Assembly (NCBI GenBank): GCA_021151695.1 | Contig: JAGKWU010000021.1 | Location: forward strand, 1-62,415 | Reading direction: 5' to 3' | DNA: 62,415 bases | Source: Cellvibrionaceae bacterium | GTDB taxonomy: Bacteria > Pseudomonadota > Gammaproteobacteria > Pseudomonadales > Cellvibrionaceae | Part shown: piece after piece, positions 17,139-26,590 of the stretch | How the letters are laid out: each line of letters begins with the position of its first letter | Position numbering within the stretch: position 1 is the stretch's first letter | Made by a program: the position numbers and the translations under genes | The notes under the pieces: generated by a model | Seen by the model: only the letters and a program-made list of their open reading frames with translations | What the model was told of the DNA's origin: nothing | The model's database searches: none

Positions 17139-17672
17139 GTGCAAACACAACTGGTCCTCACCATACTCAGCGACGACAAACCCGGTGTCGTCGAACTTTT
17201 AGCGCAAACTATTGCTCATCACCAAGGCAATTGGCTGGAGAGCCGCATGGCACATCTCGCCGGCAAATTCGCCGGCATACTGCAGGTGGCAGTCGATAGC
17301 GAAAGCGATGCCGCCTTGCGCGAAGCCCTGCTTGAACTGAGCGATCAGGGCATCAAGATTCAAGTCGACAGCGCCAGCAGCAGCACACCCACCACAGGCA
17401 AGCGCTTTCAGTTCAGTGTGGTTGGCAATGACCGCCCTGGTATTGTCTATGAAATCGCCCAGGCGTTTGCGGGGCGCAATATTAACATGAGCGAGCTGGA
17501 AACCGCTTGCTCCAGTATGCCCTGGTCGGGTGATCCTATGTTTGAAGCCACTGGCTTGATTCAAGTACCTGGCAGCGTGGATATGGATGCGCTTTGGGAT
17601 CAGCTGGATACTATCGCCGACGAACTGGCGGTGGATATACGCCTGGAAGAGCCCAAAGAAGACGAGGCCTAG
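17139..17672 (+). CDS. ACT-domain protein, glycine cleavage regulator GcvR-like
   Basis: A 177-residue protein made of two ACT domains, about residues 3-75 and 90-165; each opens with the ACT pattern (TILSDDKPGVVELLA and SVVGNDRPGIVYEIA). This is the layout of GcvR, which binds glycine and antagonises GcvA in control of the glycine cleavage system. No DNA-binding domain and no gcvA or gcv genes are in the window, so the regulatory target is inferred from family. The GTG start at 17139 has AGAAGGA 7 bases upstream. Confidence 0.85.
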   Translation: MQTQLVLTILSDDKPGVVELLAQTIAHHQGNWLESRMAHLAGKFAGILQVAVDSESDAALREALLELSDQGIKIQVDSASSSTPTTGKRFQFSVVGNDRPGIVYEIAQAFAGRNINMSELETACSSMPWSGDPMFEATGLIQVPGSVDMDALWDQLDTIADELAVDIRLEEPKEDEA

Positions 17673-17678
17673 CCTAAC

Positions 17679-17703
17679 AAGGAGAGTCATTTAGGCTCTC
17701 CTT
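17679..17703. terminator. probable terminator between convergent genes
   Basis: An 8-base-pair stem (AAGGAGAG paired with CTCTCCTT) with a 9-base loop, ending in a short T run. It lies between the GcvR-like gene and the DUF2721 gene. The tail is short, hence moderate confidence. Confidence 0.55.
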
Positions 17704-17707
17704 TCCC

Positions 17708-18133
17708 TCAATCAGGCCGTTTATTGGCCTCCGCATTGTTGACCCGTTCGTCAAACTTCTCCAGCTCTATATTGATTGCCTCGGTGGAAATATTCACTTC
17801 ATAGAATGAAAACATCAGGGAGATAACCAGCAATATCAGGCTATTGGCAAAGAGCAATTGGCCGGCCACCGTCCAGTTCAATAGCAGCGAAAACATGGAC
17901 AATGTACAAAGCACAAAAGACAACACTCCAAAGGCCTGCATGCGGCGAATCACCTGGATGCGCAAACGCAGGTTATCGATTTGGCGACGCACCAGGGTTT
18001 TGGAGGTGGCATCTTCCACGCTACTGAGTTGGCGAATCACGTTGGTCAGCACCACGAACCGATTGGTATAGGCGAGCAACAGTAATGAGATTGCCGGGAA
18101 CAACAGGCTGGGTGTGGTGATAGTCATTTCCAT
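17708..18133 (-). CDS. DUF2721 family membrane protein
   Basis: A 141-residue integral membrane protein. Three hydrophobic helices are visible: about 6-30, 68-88 and 91-112. A charged cytoplasmic-type segment (SVEDATSKTLVRRQID) lies after the first, and a polar acidic tail follows the last. The layout matches DUF2721, a family of unknown function. It lies immediately downstream of the MSHA locus on the same strand, 66 bases after the last mshQ-like gene. It probably has its own promoter because no close coupling is seen. Confidence 0.8.
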   Translation of the reverse strand: MEMTITTPSLLFPAISLLLLAYTNRFVVLTNVIRQLSSVEDATSKTLVRRQIDNLRLRIQVIRRMQAFGVLSFVLCTLSMFSLLLNWTVAGQLLFANSLILLVISLMFSFYEVNISTEAINIELEKFDERVNNAEANKRPD

Positions 18134-18199
18134 AAAACACTTCTTGATCAGTTACTTAAGGGAGGCGCCGAGCCGGAACACAGCTTAGCAAAGTTTTCC

Positions 18200-21100
18200 C
18201 TATTGCAGGATCTCGCGCCAATAGATAATCCGGTCATTGCCACGGTATGAGTCAAAACTATAAGAGGCTTTGAGCACGCTGTCGTAGAAGTTGTTGTCCT
18301 GATTCCAGTCATAACTTAGCCAGGACAGACCTGTCATATCGATGCTGACGTTGAAGCTACCCTTACCGCCGGCACCGGGTGCACTGAAAGAGTGGGCAAC
18401 CTTTCCCGCATTGAACACTATATAGCTGGCGCTAAGGTTGCCGTAGCTTCCCTGAGTAGTACCCGACGCCAGGGACACAGTGCGGTTGGCATCATTAGCC
18501 AGGTTGCCGGCAGGATAAATAACGGCACTGCGCGGAATCTGGGTACAGGAGTCGTTAGGGTTTATCGCAAAGTAATTCCCCACCCAATACTCCATCATAA
18601 AGTTAACCGGCAAGCTGGCAGACTCAGGACCAAAAGCACTGTCCAGACGCAACCTGCCATAACGCATAGGGACCGCGGTACCCAGTGCTTTAGCGTTACA
18701 AGCGCTACCACAGCTATTCGTGGTTAACGCATTCATATCATTGCCAGTAAGGCTGCGGGAATCCAGGTTATCTACCAATTGCATACCTAACTGCAAGCTG
18801 GCCAGTGGGCCATCAGGCGCGCCGCTGGCCTGACGTGAATACTGAATGGTAAAAGCGCTACCCAGATCATATTCCCCTGCGACCCAGCTAGCTGTGCCGG
18901 TGGTGATAACTCGCGCACTATGGCTTGCACCATCCCCCGCATTGCTGTTTTCTGCCACATACACAGGATAGGCCCGCGAATCCGACTGGCCAGTGACAGA
19001 ATTACCGTAGGTACTACCAACGTTGGTAAGTGTTGTGTCATCCGTCGCCTGGGCCGCGAGCTTAAAGGTTAACGGCATGGGCAACCCCATATAGGCAAAG
19101 CTGGTACAACTGTTCGTCAGATTGAGGTTGCTCATACCAAAGTGGTCGGGATAGATACGCCCCACATTGCCGCTGTTGGTGATATTGGGAATATTACCTG
19201 CCCCCAGATAATCTGCATCGCTCAGGCTGGGGGCGATCACCATAGTGCCCACCTGCTTCCAACTAATACCCGTATTTACAAAGGTGCCTGCCGGCGTTGA
19301 CGCTGCGAAAGTCCCCGTATTGGTAAGCGGCGTTAAAGTACCGCCTGAGGGATAACTTAAACTGCTTGCGGTCAACGCCAGGTAATTGCGCTCGCTGGTA
19401 CTCTCATTGCCAAAGTTGGGGGTTGGATTACCTGACACATTGCGCGATTGCACAAACACACTAAAAGGCGTACCCGCGCTGACAAAGCCAGCACCTGAAC
19501 CCAGTGTCGCCGGATTAGCCACACCCGCCGCCGTTTGCACCGCCGATATTGCCAAGCGATAAGGCTTCACCACAAACGGCGAGCTGGCCCCGGTGATAGT
19601 CAAAGCCGGATTATTGCCAGACGCGCTGAGCGCAAATTGCGCAGCCAGGCTCACCTGCCCTACATCTGTGTAGTTAAGGGGAATACTGGCTGCTCCGGTA
19701 GCGTCAAACGTTAGCGTCACGTTGGTATAAGACGGATTTGCAAGGGCGCTATTGGGATTAGCCGTCACATTGGTGCCGGCAATACTAAATGTCTGCCCCG
19801 CCACACAGGTGGATGGATTGCGACAGACATAAGCGAGTTTAACGGTGCGCGAACCTGTCACCTGGGCGACACAGGCACCGGTGCTGTTGTCTGTGCGAAT
19901 GGCTTTCAGAACCGGATTGGCATCCGTCACGGCAGCCACCTGATTAGGCATCGCAACCAACGCACTGGTACCGTAAAACTTCAACCCTGCATCCACGAAG
20001 CTGATCGACGGATCGAGCGCTGTTGATTCGCTGTACAGGCCATCAGTCACATTGATGTTGAGTGTACTTGCACTGGTTTGCTGCAGGTATTTAATAAAGG
20101 AACTCTCTGTCCCGGTAAAACTGTAAGTATTTCCCCCCACCCAGGTACCTGTTGCTGGCGAAGTACTGAGGGTAAGCTGGGTGCCCGCTGTAGGATTTAC
20201 GGCAGAGCCAGTGGAATCATAAGCGGTAATCGTAATAGGCTCCCCGGCACAGGTAATACCGGTACCGCTATGACTAATCCCGTAATTGCTCAGCACGGCG
20301 GGACACGCATTAAGCGCTCCGTAAGAACTGGCAGATGCCAACTTCCAGTTGAGGATCGCCACCGCCGAGCCCGTACCTTCAAAAAACTCCATTCGCACCG
20401 GATAGTAAACACCAGCCGTAAGCGCTATAGCACTGCTGGTATTGCTGGTTTGGGAATGGTAGGTCCAGTTGTCGATCAACAACTGATTGTTGACATAGAG
20501 ACGTACGCCGTCATCGGTGATTGTTTCGAACTGGTAATTGCCCGTGGTAGACACCTTGAGGCTAGCGTCCCATCGCACTGAAAAATTGTCGGCACCAATC
20601 CCGCTAACACCTGGAGCACTGGAACCCCAATCAAATGCTATAGCACCGTCATTGCGACTAACTGCCGTACCACTCAGGTTGATGTTGTTGTAGTACTTGC
20701 CCACGGCTCCACCGAAAAGCCCGCTATTGCAACTTATCGTACAGCTAGCGCTAGTATCGGGATTGGGTTCGGACTCAGTCGTGATAGCCGAAAAGCTGCT
20801 GCTGGTTGGGAGTTTCCACAACAGCCTGATAGTTGCCACCCCGCCATTTTCATAAAACTCCAACTTCACGGGATAGGATTGGCCTGCAACGAGGCTGATA
20901 TTGCCTGTGGTATCTGTAGCGACCGAATGATCGTTCCAGTTATCTATGACCAGAACATTGTTAATCCACAGACGTACGCCATCGTCCGACTGGGTTTGGA
21001 ATTGGTAGTTGCCCGTGGAGGGAGCGCGAAAATTGCCGGACCAGCGAATCGAAAAGTTATCGGCACCCTGACTGCCGACGCCCGTGGCGCCACTAGTCCA

Positions 21101-21340
21101 ATCAAAATCAATACTGGTATCTACCCGGGTACCCGCCACGCCGCCGGTAAGATTTTTATTGTTGTAATAGGTACCTGTGATACCGCCGATAAATCCGGTG
21201 GTACAAACTGCAGCCAAAGTACTGCCAGCGCCGACCAATAAAAACAAGGTAAGCACTATGCGAATGCCTGTATAAAACACGCTGGAGAAGTTGGTTCTGC
21301 AGCAGCATTTGCAGGCGTAAAGAACGTGCGCTTCGCGCAT
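18200..21340 (-). CDS. MshQ-like secreted protein with two PA14 domains
   Basis: A 1046-residue exported protein. The ATG at 21340 has AGAGGGAA 5 bases upstream. A hydrophobic signal core is at about 26-43, preceded by an unusual cysteine cluster (ACKCCCR, 9-15). PA14 domain 1 is at about 48-185 and domain 2 at about 205-345; each has the Asp-Asp pair (119-120 and 276-277, in DDGVRL) that binds calcium and sugar in PA14 lectins. The remaining 700 residues are Ser/Thr/Gly-rich beta-type sequence of the MshQ kind (DUF6701-like), ending SYRGNDRIIYWREILQ. The neighbouring protein shares this C-terminus. A carbohydrate-binding adhesin at the pilus tip is the natural reading, but it is inference. 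Confidence 0.85.
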   Translation of the reverse strand: MREAHVLYACKCCCRTNFSSVFYTGIRIVLTLFLLVGAGSTLAAVCTTGFIGGITGTYYNNKNLTGGVAGTRVDTSIDFDWTSGATGVGSQGADNFSIRWSGNFRAPSTGNYQFQTQSDDGVRLWINNVLVIDNWNDHSVATDTTGNISLVAGQSYPVKLEFYENGGVATIRLLWKLPTSSSFSAITTESEPNPDTSASCTISCNSGLFGGAVGKYYNNINLSGTAVSRNDGAIAFDWGSSAPGVSGIGADNFSVRWDASLKVSTTGNYQFETITDDGVRLYVNNQLLIDNWTYHSQTSNTSSAIALTAGVYYPVRMEFFEGTGSAVAILNWKLASASSYGALNACPAVLSNYGISHSGTGITCAGEPITITAYDSTGSAVNPTAGTQLTLSTSPATGTWVGGNTYSFTGTESSFIKYLQQTSASTLNINVTDGLYSESTALDPSISFVDAGLKFYGTSALVAMPNQVAAVTDANPVLKAIRTDNSTGACVAQVTGSRTVKLAYVCRNPSTCVAGQTFSIAGTNVTANPNSALANPSYTNVTLTFDATGAASIPLNYTDVGQVSLAAQFALSASGNNPALTITGASSPFVVKPYRLAISAVQTAAGVANPATLGSGAGFVSAGTPFSVFVQSRNVSGNPTPNFGNESTSERNYLALTASSLSYPSGGTLTPLTNTGTFAASTPAGTFVNTGISWKQVGTMVIAPSLSDADYLGAGNIPNITNSGNVGRIYPDHFGMSNLNLTNSCTSFAYMGLPMPLTFKLAAQATDDTTLTNVGSTYGNSVTGQSDSRAYPVYVAENSNAGDGASHSARVITTGTASWVAGEYDLGSAFTIQYSRQASGAPDGPLASLQLGMQLVDNLDSRSLTGNDMNALTTNSCGSACNAKALGTAVPMRYGRLRLDSAFGPESASLPVNFMMEYWVGNYFAINPNDSCTQIPRSAVIYPAGNLANDANRTVSLASGTTQGSYGNLSASYIVFNAGKVAHSFSAPGAGGKGSFNVSIDMTGLSWLSYDWNQDNNFYDSVLKASYSFDSYRGNDRIIYWREILQ

Positions 21341-21454
21341 AAATTCCCTCTGCAAGCATATTGTTATTGCTCTTGTTGCTCTCTCGTAATTTTTTAATCC
21401 TTGTCTAACGACTTTTATGTATGCAGGCACTTGCGATTGCCTGCAATCTGTTTG

Positions 21455-24400
21455 TTATTGCAGTATTTCTCGCCAGTAAATAACCCTGTCGTTGCCTCTG
21501 TAAGATTCAAACGTATAAGAGGCAGTAAAGCTGGTATCGGTGAAGCTTCCGTCCTTATTCCAGTCATCGGCCAACCAGGCAAGCCCTGCCATATTGAGAC
21601 TTACGTTGAAAGTTCCGCGATTGCCGGTACCGGGCGCAGCGAAGTAATGAACAACCTTTCCTGCGGCGACAGGAATGACGGTAGGGGTAATGCCCGTATA
21701 CATACCCTGAGTAGAACCACTCGCGAGCGAGACAGTACGGTTAGCATCGGTACTCAATGTTCCAGCGGGATAAGTAACCGAACTGCGAGGAATGGCTGTA
21801 CAGGAGTCTGCGGTGTTGATTGCGAAATATCCTGAGGAGGGCCCCGAGACGGTATAGGTCCCGCCAGTCCAAAATTCGGTAACAAAATAGACTGGCAGAT
21901 TGACTGTCTCCGGACCAAAGGCGCTGTCGAGTCGCAACCGGCCAAATAGCAGGTTTAACAATTTGCTGCCGGCGTTCGCCGGATCTTTAAACGCTATAGC
22001 GGTATTGGACAACATATCCTTTGTACCGGACAGCGTTGTGGATGAAGTGTCAAAGGCGTTTGTAATACCTGATGCACCTATCCGCAGCGAATTGTAGGGA
22101 CCATCTGGCAAGCTGGCGCGGGCAAAAGTCGATATCAGCGGATCACTGTAAACGCCTTGGTTCCAACTCCCGGAAGGCACGGTTAAACGCCCCCCCAGAT
22201 CTGAGCCACTGCTATTGTTTTCGGCCACATAAACGGGCTTGGCGAGATTGGTATCGTTGCCGGTTATCAAGGTGCCGTAACGGGGAATTGTCGCGGGAGC
22301 AGAACGTTGATCGTGATAATTACTTACCACCGAGTCATCCACTGCCTCAGCGCGAACGTAAGGCGCAATGACGATATTGGGCTGCCCCATGTAGCTAAAA
22401 CTACCGCAGCCATTAGTGACGTTGGTAGATGCAGGCACTACGCGGAAATGGTCTGGATAAAACCGGCCAATCGTAGCACTTGCAACGCCGCTGACGGGTC
22501 CCGCATTCAAGTAATCCGTTAATCCCGGCATGATGGTAAGGCTGCCCACCTGGGGCCAGGAAATATCAGGATTAGTGTAAGTGTAGTTAGGAGCACCATC
22601 TGCACTCCATGAACCAGCATTATAAGCCAGCGCCGATAATGACCCACCATTTACAACAGTCGGATAAACAAGACTGTTTTCAACAAGTGTTAATTTTGAT
22701 TTTTGTGAGGTTATCTCGTTGCCAAAATTTGGAGTAACCGCCCCACTGCTGTTAAGTGCTCGCGCGGATACCTTGAATTTACTTCCCGCTGATACAAAAC
22801 CATTTGCACTGCCTACTTCATTCGTTTTTCCCGGGTTCAGCACATTGCCAAGTGTCTTCACCGCAAATACAGAAATACTGGCCGGGCGGATAACAAAGTC
22901 ATTACTAGTTCCCGTCAGCGTATAAGCTGGCTCAGTCGCCGTAGCGCTGAGTGCAAGATTAGCCCAGAGCCTGATTTGCCCCACATCGGAATAAATTAGT
23001 GGAATAGGTGCACTGCCATTGCTATCAAAATTCAATGAAACACCTGGACTGCTATAGGTAATACTGGCTGCAGAACTATTATTGCTTTGTACGTTGGTGC
23101 TGCCGTTAAGCGAGAGCGTTTGGCCACCCACACACGTGGTGGGATTGCGGCACTGGTATGCCAAAGGCACCGTCTGCGGCGATGTAAAACGCGCGGTACA
23201 TGCTCCCGTTGATGAGTTGGTTTTTACCGCTCGCAGATAAACATTGTTATTAACCGTTCCCGCTACGCCGTCGGCGATATTGACGTTAGTCGTAGCGTTG
23301 TTACTAAACACAAAACCGGCCGTGTTAAACGTTGTGGTGCAACTATTAGCAACAACGCAACTGGACGACCCCGTACAACATTTGCGTGCGTTAGTTGCGG
23401 CAGTTATTTCGCCGGATAAAGTGACCGTCGCGGTCGCGTTATCCGCGGCGGCAGGGTATTTGAGTTTGGTAGTAGCGGTACCGCCAGACAAGGTCAATGT
23501 TGTTGCGTTGAGCGCGCCGGCGTTTGTCCCGAGGGTAACGTTGGTATTAACAGAATTATCCTGATTGCAAGGCACAGTACTATCGGCACAGGCGCGCACC
23601 GTAACATCCGTGCCTACGCAGGCGATGCCACTACTGGCAACCTCCAGCTCGTAGTGATCGGGCGCCGGACAGGTTCTCACTGTAGGTAGTAAAGATTCGA
23701 TATTGGTTTGTGAGAGCGCACCGGAATAAATATTAACTTCGTCTATGTTCCCCAAAAAATGCCAGGAGGTTTGCTGCCCTTCGGATGATGCCGCTGTCTC
23801 TCCACCTATAGCCACAGTCCCGGTTCCATCTACCCAATTGCCAGAATAAGCACCTGTGGCCTTTGCCAGCAAACTGGCGCTCTGGTTATAAACATAGAGA
23901 GTCACGGTTTTGGCTGTGGTATCGACAGAGGCAGCAACGTAATACCAGTTGTTGCTGGTGATGACGGGATTGGTATCCACGCAAAATACACCGCAATTGG
24001 GATCAGTGCCCTGCCCTGTAACTGCACCGTTGTTAGTGACATTACGATTAAAAAACCGAAGCTCCGGGCTGCCGGTTCCATCTGCCAGGCTTAAACCCCA
24101 ACCGTTTTGCGCATCGTCACGTACCAGAATACGCTGGTGTTGCGCGCTCGCATTGCTGGAGCGAATCCAGGCTGCAAACGTAAAACCATTTGGCAATGAG
24201 GGAAAGCCAGAAAGCTCTACATAATTGTATGTCCGCGTTGGGCTGCCAGTGCCATCAAAAGCGCCATAGCGACAGGTACTCTGGGCGCCCGCTGTATAAG
24301 CCGCGGAACCCGAAGTGGTCGACGGTAAAGGCGTAGATCCCGCCGCAATGCGCGCTCGACCGTGGTTATTATTACCACTGCTGTCGATTACTTCTCCCGC

Positions 24401-25312
24401 TGTGCCACTCCACGAGCCTTCATCCATGTGCCAGGACCCAAGTAACACTGGTGTGACCGTAGTACCACTACAGAAGGGTGCAAAGTCGGCGCTGGTTAAA
24501 TTGGAGGGTTGATAATTGATAGTGACTTCGTTGTCGTTGCCAATAAAATTTGCACCGCTAACGGCGCCATTAATGACGGATTGAAACGCAAGCGTGACAT
24601 TACCGCCAGCGTATACAAACGCATTGAGATTAATCTGGTTAGCCGAGGTAATAGTTCCGGTGGCATAGATGAGCAATTGGCTGGAGGTAAAACTCTGGGT
24701 ATTTACCTTAAAGCCCAGGCTTACATTGCCGTTTACAAAAATGCGTGTTGAACCACTCGCTGCCCCCATACGACGCAATACAGTTTCCTGGCCCAGGGTA
24801 AGATTGCCGTTGATCCAGTAATCACCCGGCTGCAGCCGAACCTCAGAACGAAAATCTGTGGTAAATGCCTTGGTTTTGTAGACGCCGGCACTGCTGGTAA
24901 ATGTAAGAATTCCCTCTTGCCCTACGGCTACAGTCCCGTAATCGCCTGCTGCATAACTCGCGCTGCCCTGGTAGCCAATATTGATATTACCGTTGGCCTG
25001 GCTGCCCGTTAAAAAGGTGACAGTGGAACTGGTTGCAGGCACACCACTGGCCGCACAACTGCTGCCACTACAGGCAACCCAGGCGGTGTTGTCAGTCAAG
25101 GTTTTTGTCTGCAAGGTGCCGCTACCACCCGTGATAATGGAGTGGTAGTTGAGCGAAATATTGCCGTTGGCGGCGGTAGCCTGGATGCCGTTGCTAAAAA
25201 TGGTATTACAGGCCACTGCCCATACTTGCAGCGGGAAAAATAGTGCGAGAAAACCGCACGCGAGTGCAGAGATCAAACGCCTGTATGCCAATAAAATCTT
25301 CACGAAAGACAT
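21455..25312 (-). CDS. mshQ: MshQ-like secreted protein with LamG domain
   Basis: A 1285-residue protein, the classical MshQ position after mshP. It has a signal peptide (about 1-34), an N-terminal beta-rich domain (35-285), a LamG/concanavalin-like domain at about 288-545 (HMDEGSWSG, VIDSSGNNNHG, FTFAAWIRS, GNIDEVNIYSGALS), then a long Ser/Thr/Asn-rich DUF6701-like region ending SYRGNDRVIYWREILQ. Cys residues come in short-spaced pairs (CCTGSSSC, CRNPTTC), suggesting disulfides. Its ATG overlaps the mshP stop (TAATG), so it belongs to the pilus operon. MshQ is needed for MSHA function in some species but its mechanism is unclear; LamG suggests glycan or protein binding. Confidence 0.88.
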   Translation of the reverse strand: MSFVKILLAYRRLISALACGFLALFFPLQVWAVACNTIFSNGIQATAANGNISLNYHSIITGGSGTLQTKTLTDNTAWVACSGSSCAASGVPATSSTVTFLTGSQANGNINIGYQGSASYAAGDYGTVAVGQEGILTFTSSAGVYKTKAFTTDFRSEVRLQPGDYWINGNLTLGQETVLRRMGAASGSTRIFVNGNVSLGFKVNTQSFTSSQLLIYATGTITSANQINLNAFVYAGGNVTLAFQSVINGAVSGANFIGNDNEVTINYQPSNLTSADFAPFCSGTTVTPVLLGSWHMDEGSWSGTAGEVIDSSGNNNHGRARIAAGSTPLPSTTSGSAAYTAGAQSTCRYGAFDGTGSPTRTYNYVELSGFPSLPNGFTFAAWIRSSNASAQHQRILVRDDAQNGWGLSLADGTGSPELRFFNRNVTNNGAVTGQGTDPNCGVFCVDTNPVITSNNWYYVAASVDTTAKTVTLYVYNQSASLLAKATGAYSGNWVDGTGTVAIGGETAASSEGQQTSWHFLGNIDEVNIYSGALSQTNIESLLPTVRTCPAPDHYELEVASSGIACVGTDVTVRACADSTVPCNQDNSVNTNVTLGTNAGALNATTLTLSGGTATTKLKYPAAADNATATVTLSGEITAATNARKCCTGSSSCVVANSCTTTFNTAGFVFSNNATTNVNIADGVAGTVNNNVYLRAVKTNSSTGACTARFTSPQTVPLAYQCRNPTTCVGGQTLSLNGSTNVQSNNSSAASITYSSPGVSLNFDSNGSAPIPLIYSDVGQIRLWANLALSATATEPAYTLTGTSNDFVIRPASISVFAVKTLGNVLNPGKTNEVGSANGFVSAGSKFKVSARALNSSGAVTPNFGNEITSQKSKLTLVENSLVYPTVVNGGSLSALAYNAGSWSADGAPNYTYTNPDISWPQVGSLTIMPGLTDYLNAGPVSGVASATIGRFYPDHFRVVPASTNVTNGCGSFSYMGQPNIVIAPYVRAEAVDDSVVSNYHDQRSAPATIPRYGTLITGNDTNLAKPVYVAENNSSGSDLGGRLTVPSGSWNQGVYSDPLISTFARASLPDGPYNSLRIGASGITNAFDTSSTTLSGTKDMLSNTAIAFKDPANAGSKLLNLLFGRLRLDSAFGPETVNLPVYFVTEFWTGGTYTVSGPSSGYFAINTADSCTAIPRSSVTYPAGTLSTDANRTVSLASGSTQGMYTGITPTVIPVAAGKVVHYFAAPGTGNRGTFNVSLNMAGLAWLADDWNKDGSFTDTSFTASYTFESYRGNDRVIYWREILQ

Positions 25313-25812
25313 TATTCCTGTTTTAAAAATGATCCGGCCTGAATAGTTCTGGTGGATTTAATGGGAAGCACACCACAACTGCCGGTACTTACAATCGTGT
25401 AATAGCTTTCGGGCACTGTTGTTGCAGCCGCGTAATTAGCAGCGGTACCGGATGCACAGGCAGATCCATTGCTGTAACTGCAACTACAGGTCACAACGGC
25501 TGAACAATTATTCAAGCCACTTGCGGTATAGGTGTAACTCGCATTCATGGCGGCACAGCGGCCATCCACTGATTGGCGTTTTAGGTCATTGTTATAAAAC
25601 AGTGTCTGCATTCCCTGCTGAGCGCCGCTCTCGGCGGCATAAAAAGCGGAAACACTAATCGTTTCCTGCACGGCCCCCATACCCGTTTGCTGGGTAGAGC
25701 GCATTAGCACCAATGCCAACAATCCCATCACCACCACAATAAATAACGCCAGGGGCAACAAAAAACCTTGCTGCCCACGACGCGATTGGCCATTTATAAA
25801 ATCAAGGCACAT
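25312..25812 (-). CDS. mshP: MSHA minor pilin-like protein MshP
   Basis: A 166-residue protein with a class III-type leader ending QQG before FLLPLALFI and a hydrophobic helix of about 20 residues. The mature N-terminus has Leu instead of Glu at position 5, as in the GspK/PilX-like tip group. It is Cys-rich in its second half (VVTCSCSYSNGSACAS). Its start overlaps mshO by 11 bases and its stop overlaps the start of the LamG mshQ gene, so it is translationally coupled on both sides. A place at the pilus tip with MshO, MshC and MshD is inferred. Confidence 0.85.
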   Translation of the reverse strand: MCLDFINGQSRRGQQGFLLPLALFIVVVMGLLALVLMRSTQQTGMGAVQETISVSAFYAAESGAQQGMQTLFYNNDLKRQSVDGRCAAMNASYTYTASGLNNCSAVVTCSCSYSNGSACASGTAANYAAATTVPESYYTIVSTGSCGVLPIKSTRTIQAGSFLKQE

Positions 25813-26590
25813 TGCGGATCATCACCGATTGGTTAAAAGCCACTGACTGGCCATTGCTGACAAAATTAATATTGAAAATCACATTGGCATTGCGATTTTC
25901 AGCTGCCGAGCTAAGTGAAAATGGCGAGCTGGCAGTGACATTGGCGGCCATGAGACTGTAAGACGAACTCACATCTACCTCACTACCAGTTGAAGCGTTT
26001 AAGGCCTGGTTTTGATAAAAACGCAACTCTGTTCCCACAATACAAAATGCCTGGGGAGAATCGAGTAAATAGAATCGCTGGTTAATAGAGTTGCGCTGCC
26101 AGATGCGCGAGGGAAAGCTGAGCAACACATTCGTACGAGAACCCAGGGACGCGAGCGACACGGGTGAGCCTGCATAAAGCTCAGTGGCAGCCATAGCTCC
26201 TATGGATACATAACGGGCCGTACCAAAATCTATCACGTGGGGAGAAACAATAAGCGAGCCGCTCGGGGCTGCACCATTGGACGTATCCGGCACGGCCGCC
26301 AAATAATTTCCGCCGCTTGCAATAGGCATAAACTCCAAACAATTGCCGCTGTTGGTGACTCTTACGCTGTAAGGCAAGGCCATACGCAGCTGGCGCGACA
26401 TGCGCTCCACCGCCTGGCGCCCTGTATTTACCAGCTGCGTGCGTGTGCGGGTGGACTGGTAGGAATCCGTAGCCTTAACTACAAACTGGCTGCCCAGAGC
26501 CGCTAATACAGCAAGCACCACTATCACCGCCACCATCTCGATTAGCGTAAAGCCAGCAATTGCTGAAATTTTACGGATTGGCGTGGCCAT
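25802..26590 (-). CDS. mshO: MSHA minor pilin MshO
   Basis: A 262-residue prepilin: leader ending AIAG, cleavage before FTLIEMVAV, Glu5 present, and a hydrophobic N-terminal helix. The globular part is large, as in GspJ-like minor pilins. It starts inside the mshD stop codon (TAATG at 26588-26592). It would be processed by the PilD prepilin peptidase, which is not encoded in the window, and would help prime pilus assembly with the other minor pilins. Confidence 0.9.
   Translation of the reverse strand: MATPIRKISAIAGFTLIEMVAVIVVLAVLAALGSQFVVKATDSYQSTRTRTQLVNTGRQAVERMSRQLRMALPYSVRVTNSGNCLEFMPIASGGNYLAAVPDTSNGAAPSGSLIVSPHVIDFGTARYVSIGAMAATELYAGSPVSLASLGSRTNVLLSFPSRIWQRNSINQRFYLLDSPQAFCIVGTELRFYQNQALNASTGSEVDVSSSYSLMAANVTASSPFSLSSAAENRNANVIFNINFVSNGQSVAFNQSVMIRNVP

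Noticed and set aside
18392..25346. Many long open frames on the plus strand opposite the mshQ-like genes
   Set aside because: They are the antisense of Ser/Thr/Gly-rich coding sequence, lack ribosome sites and resemble no family.
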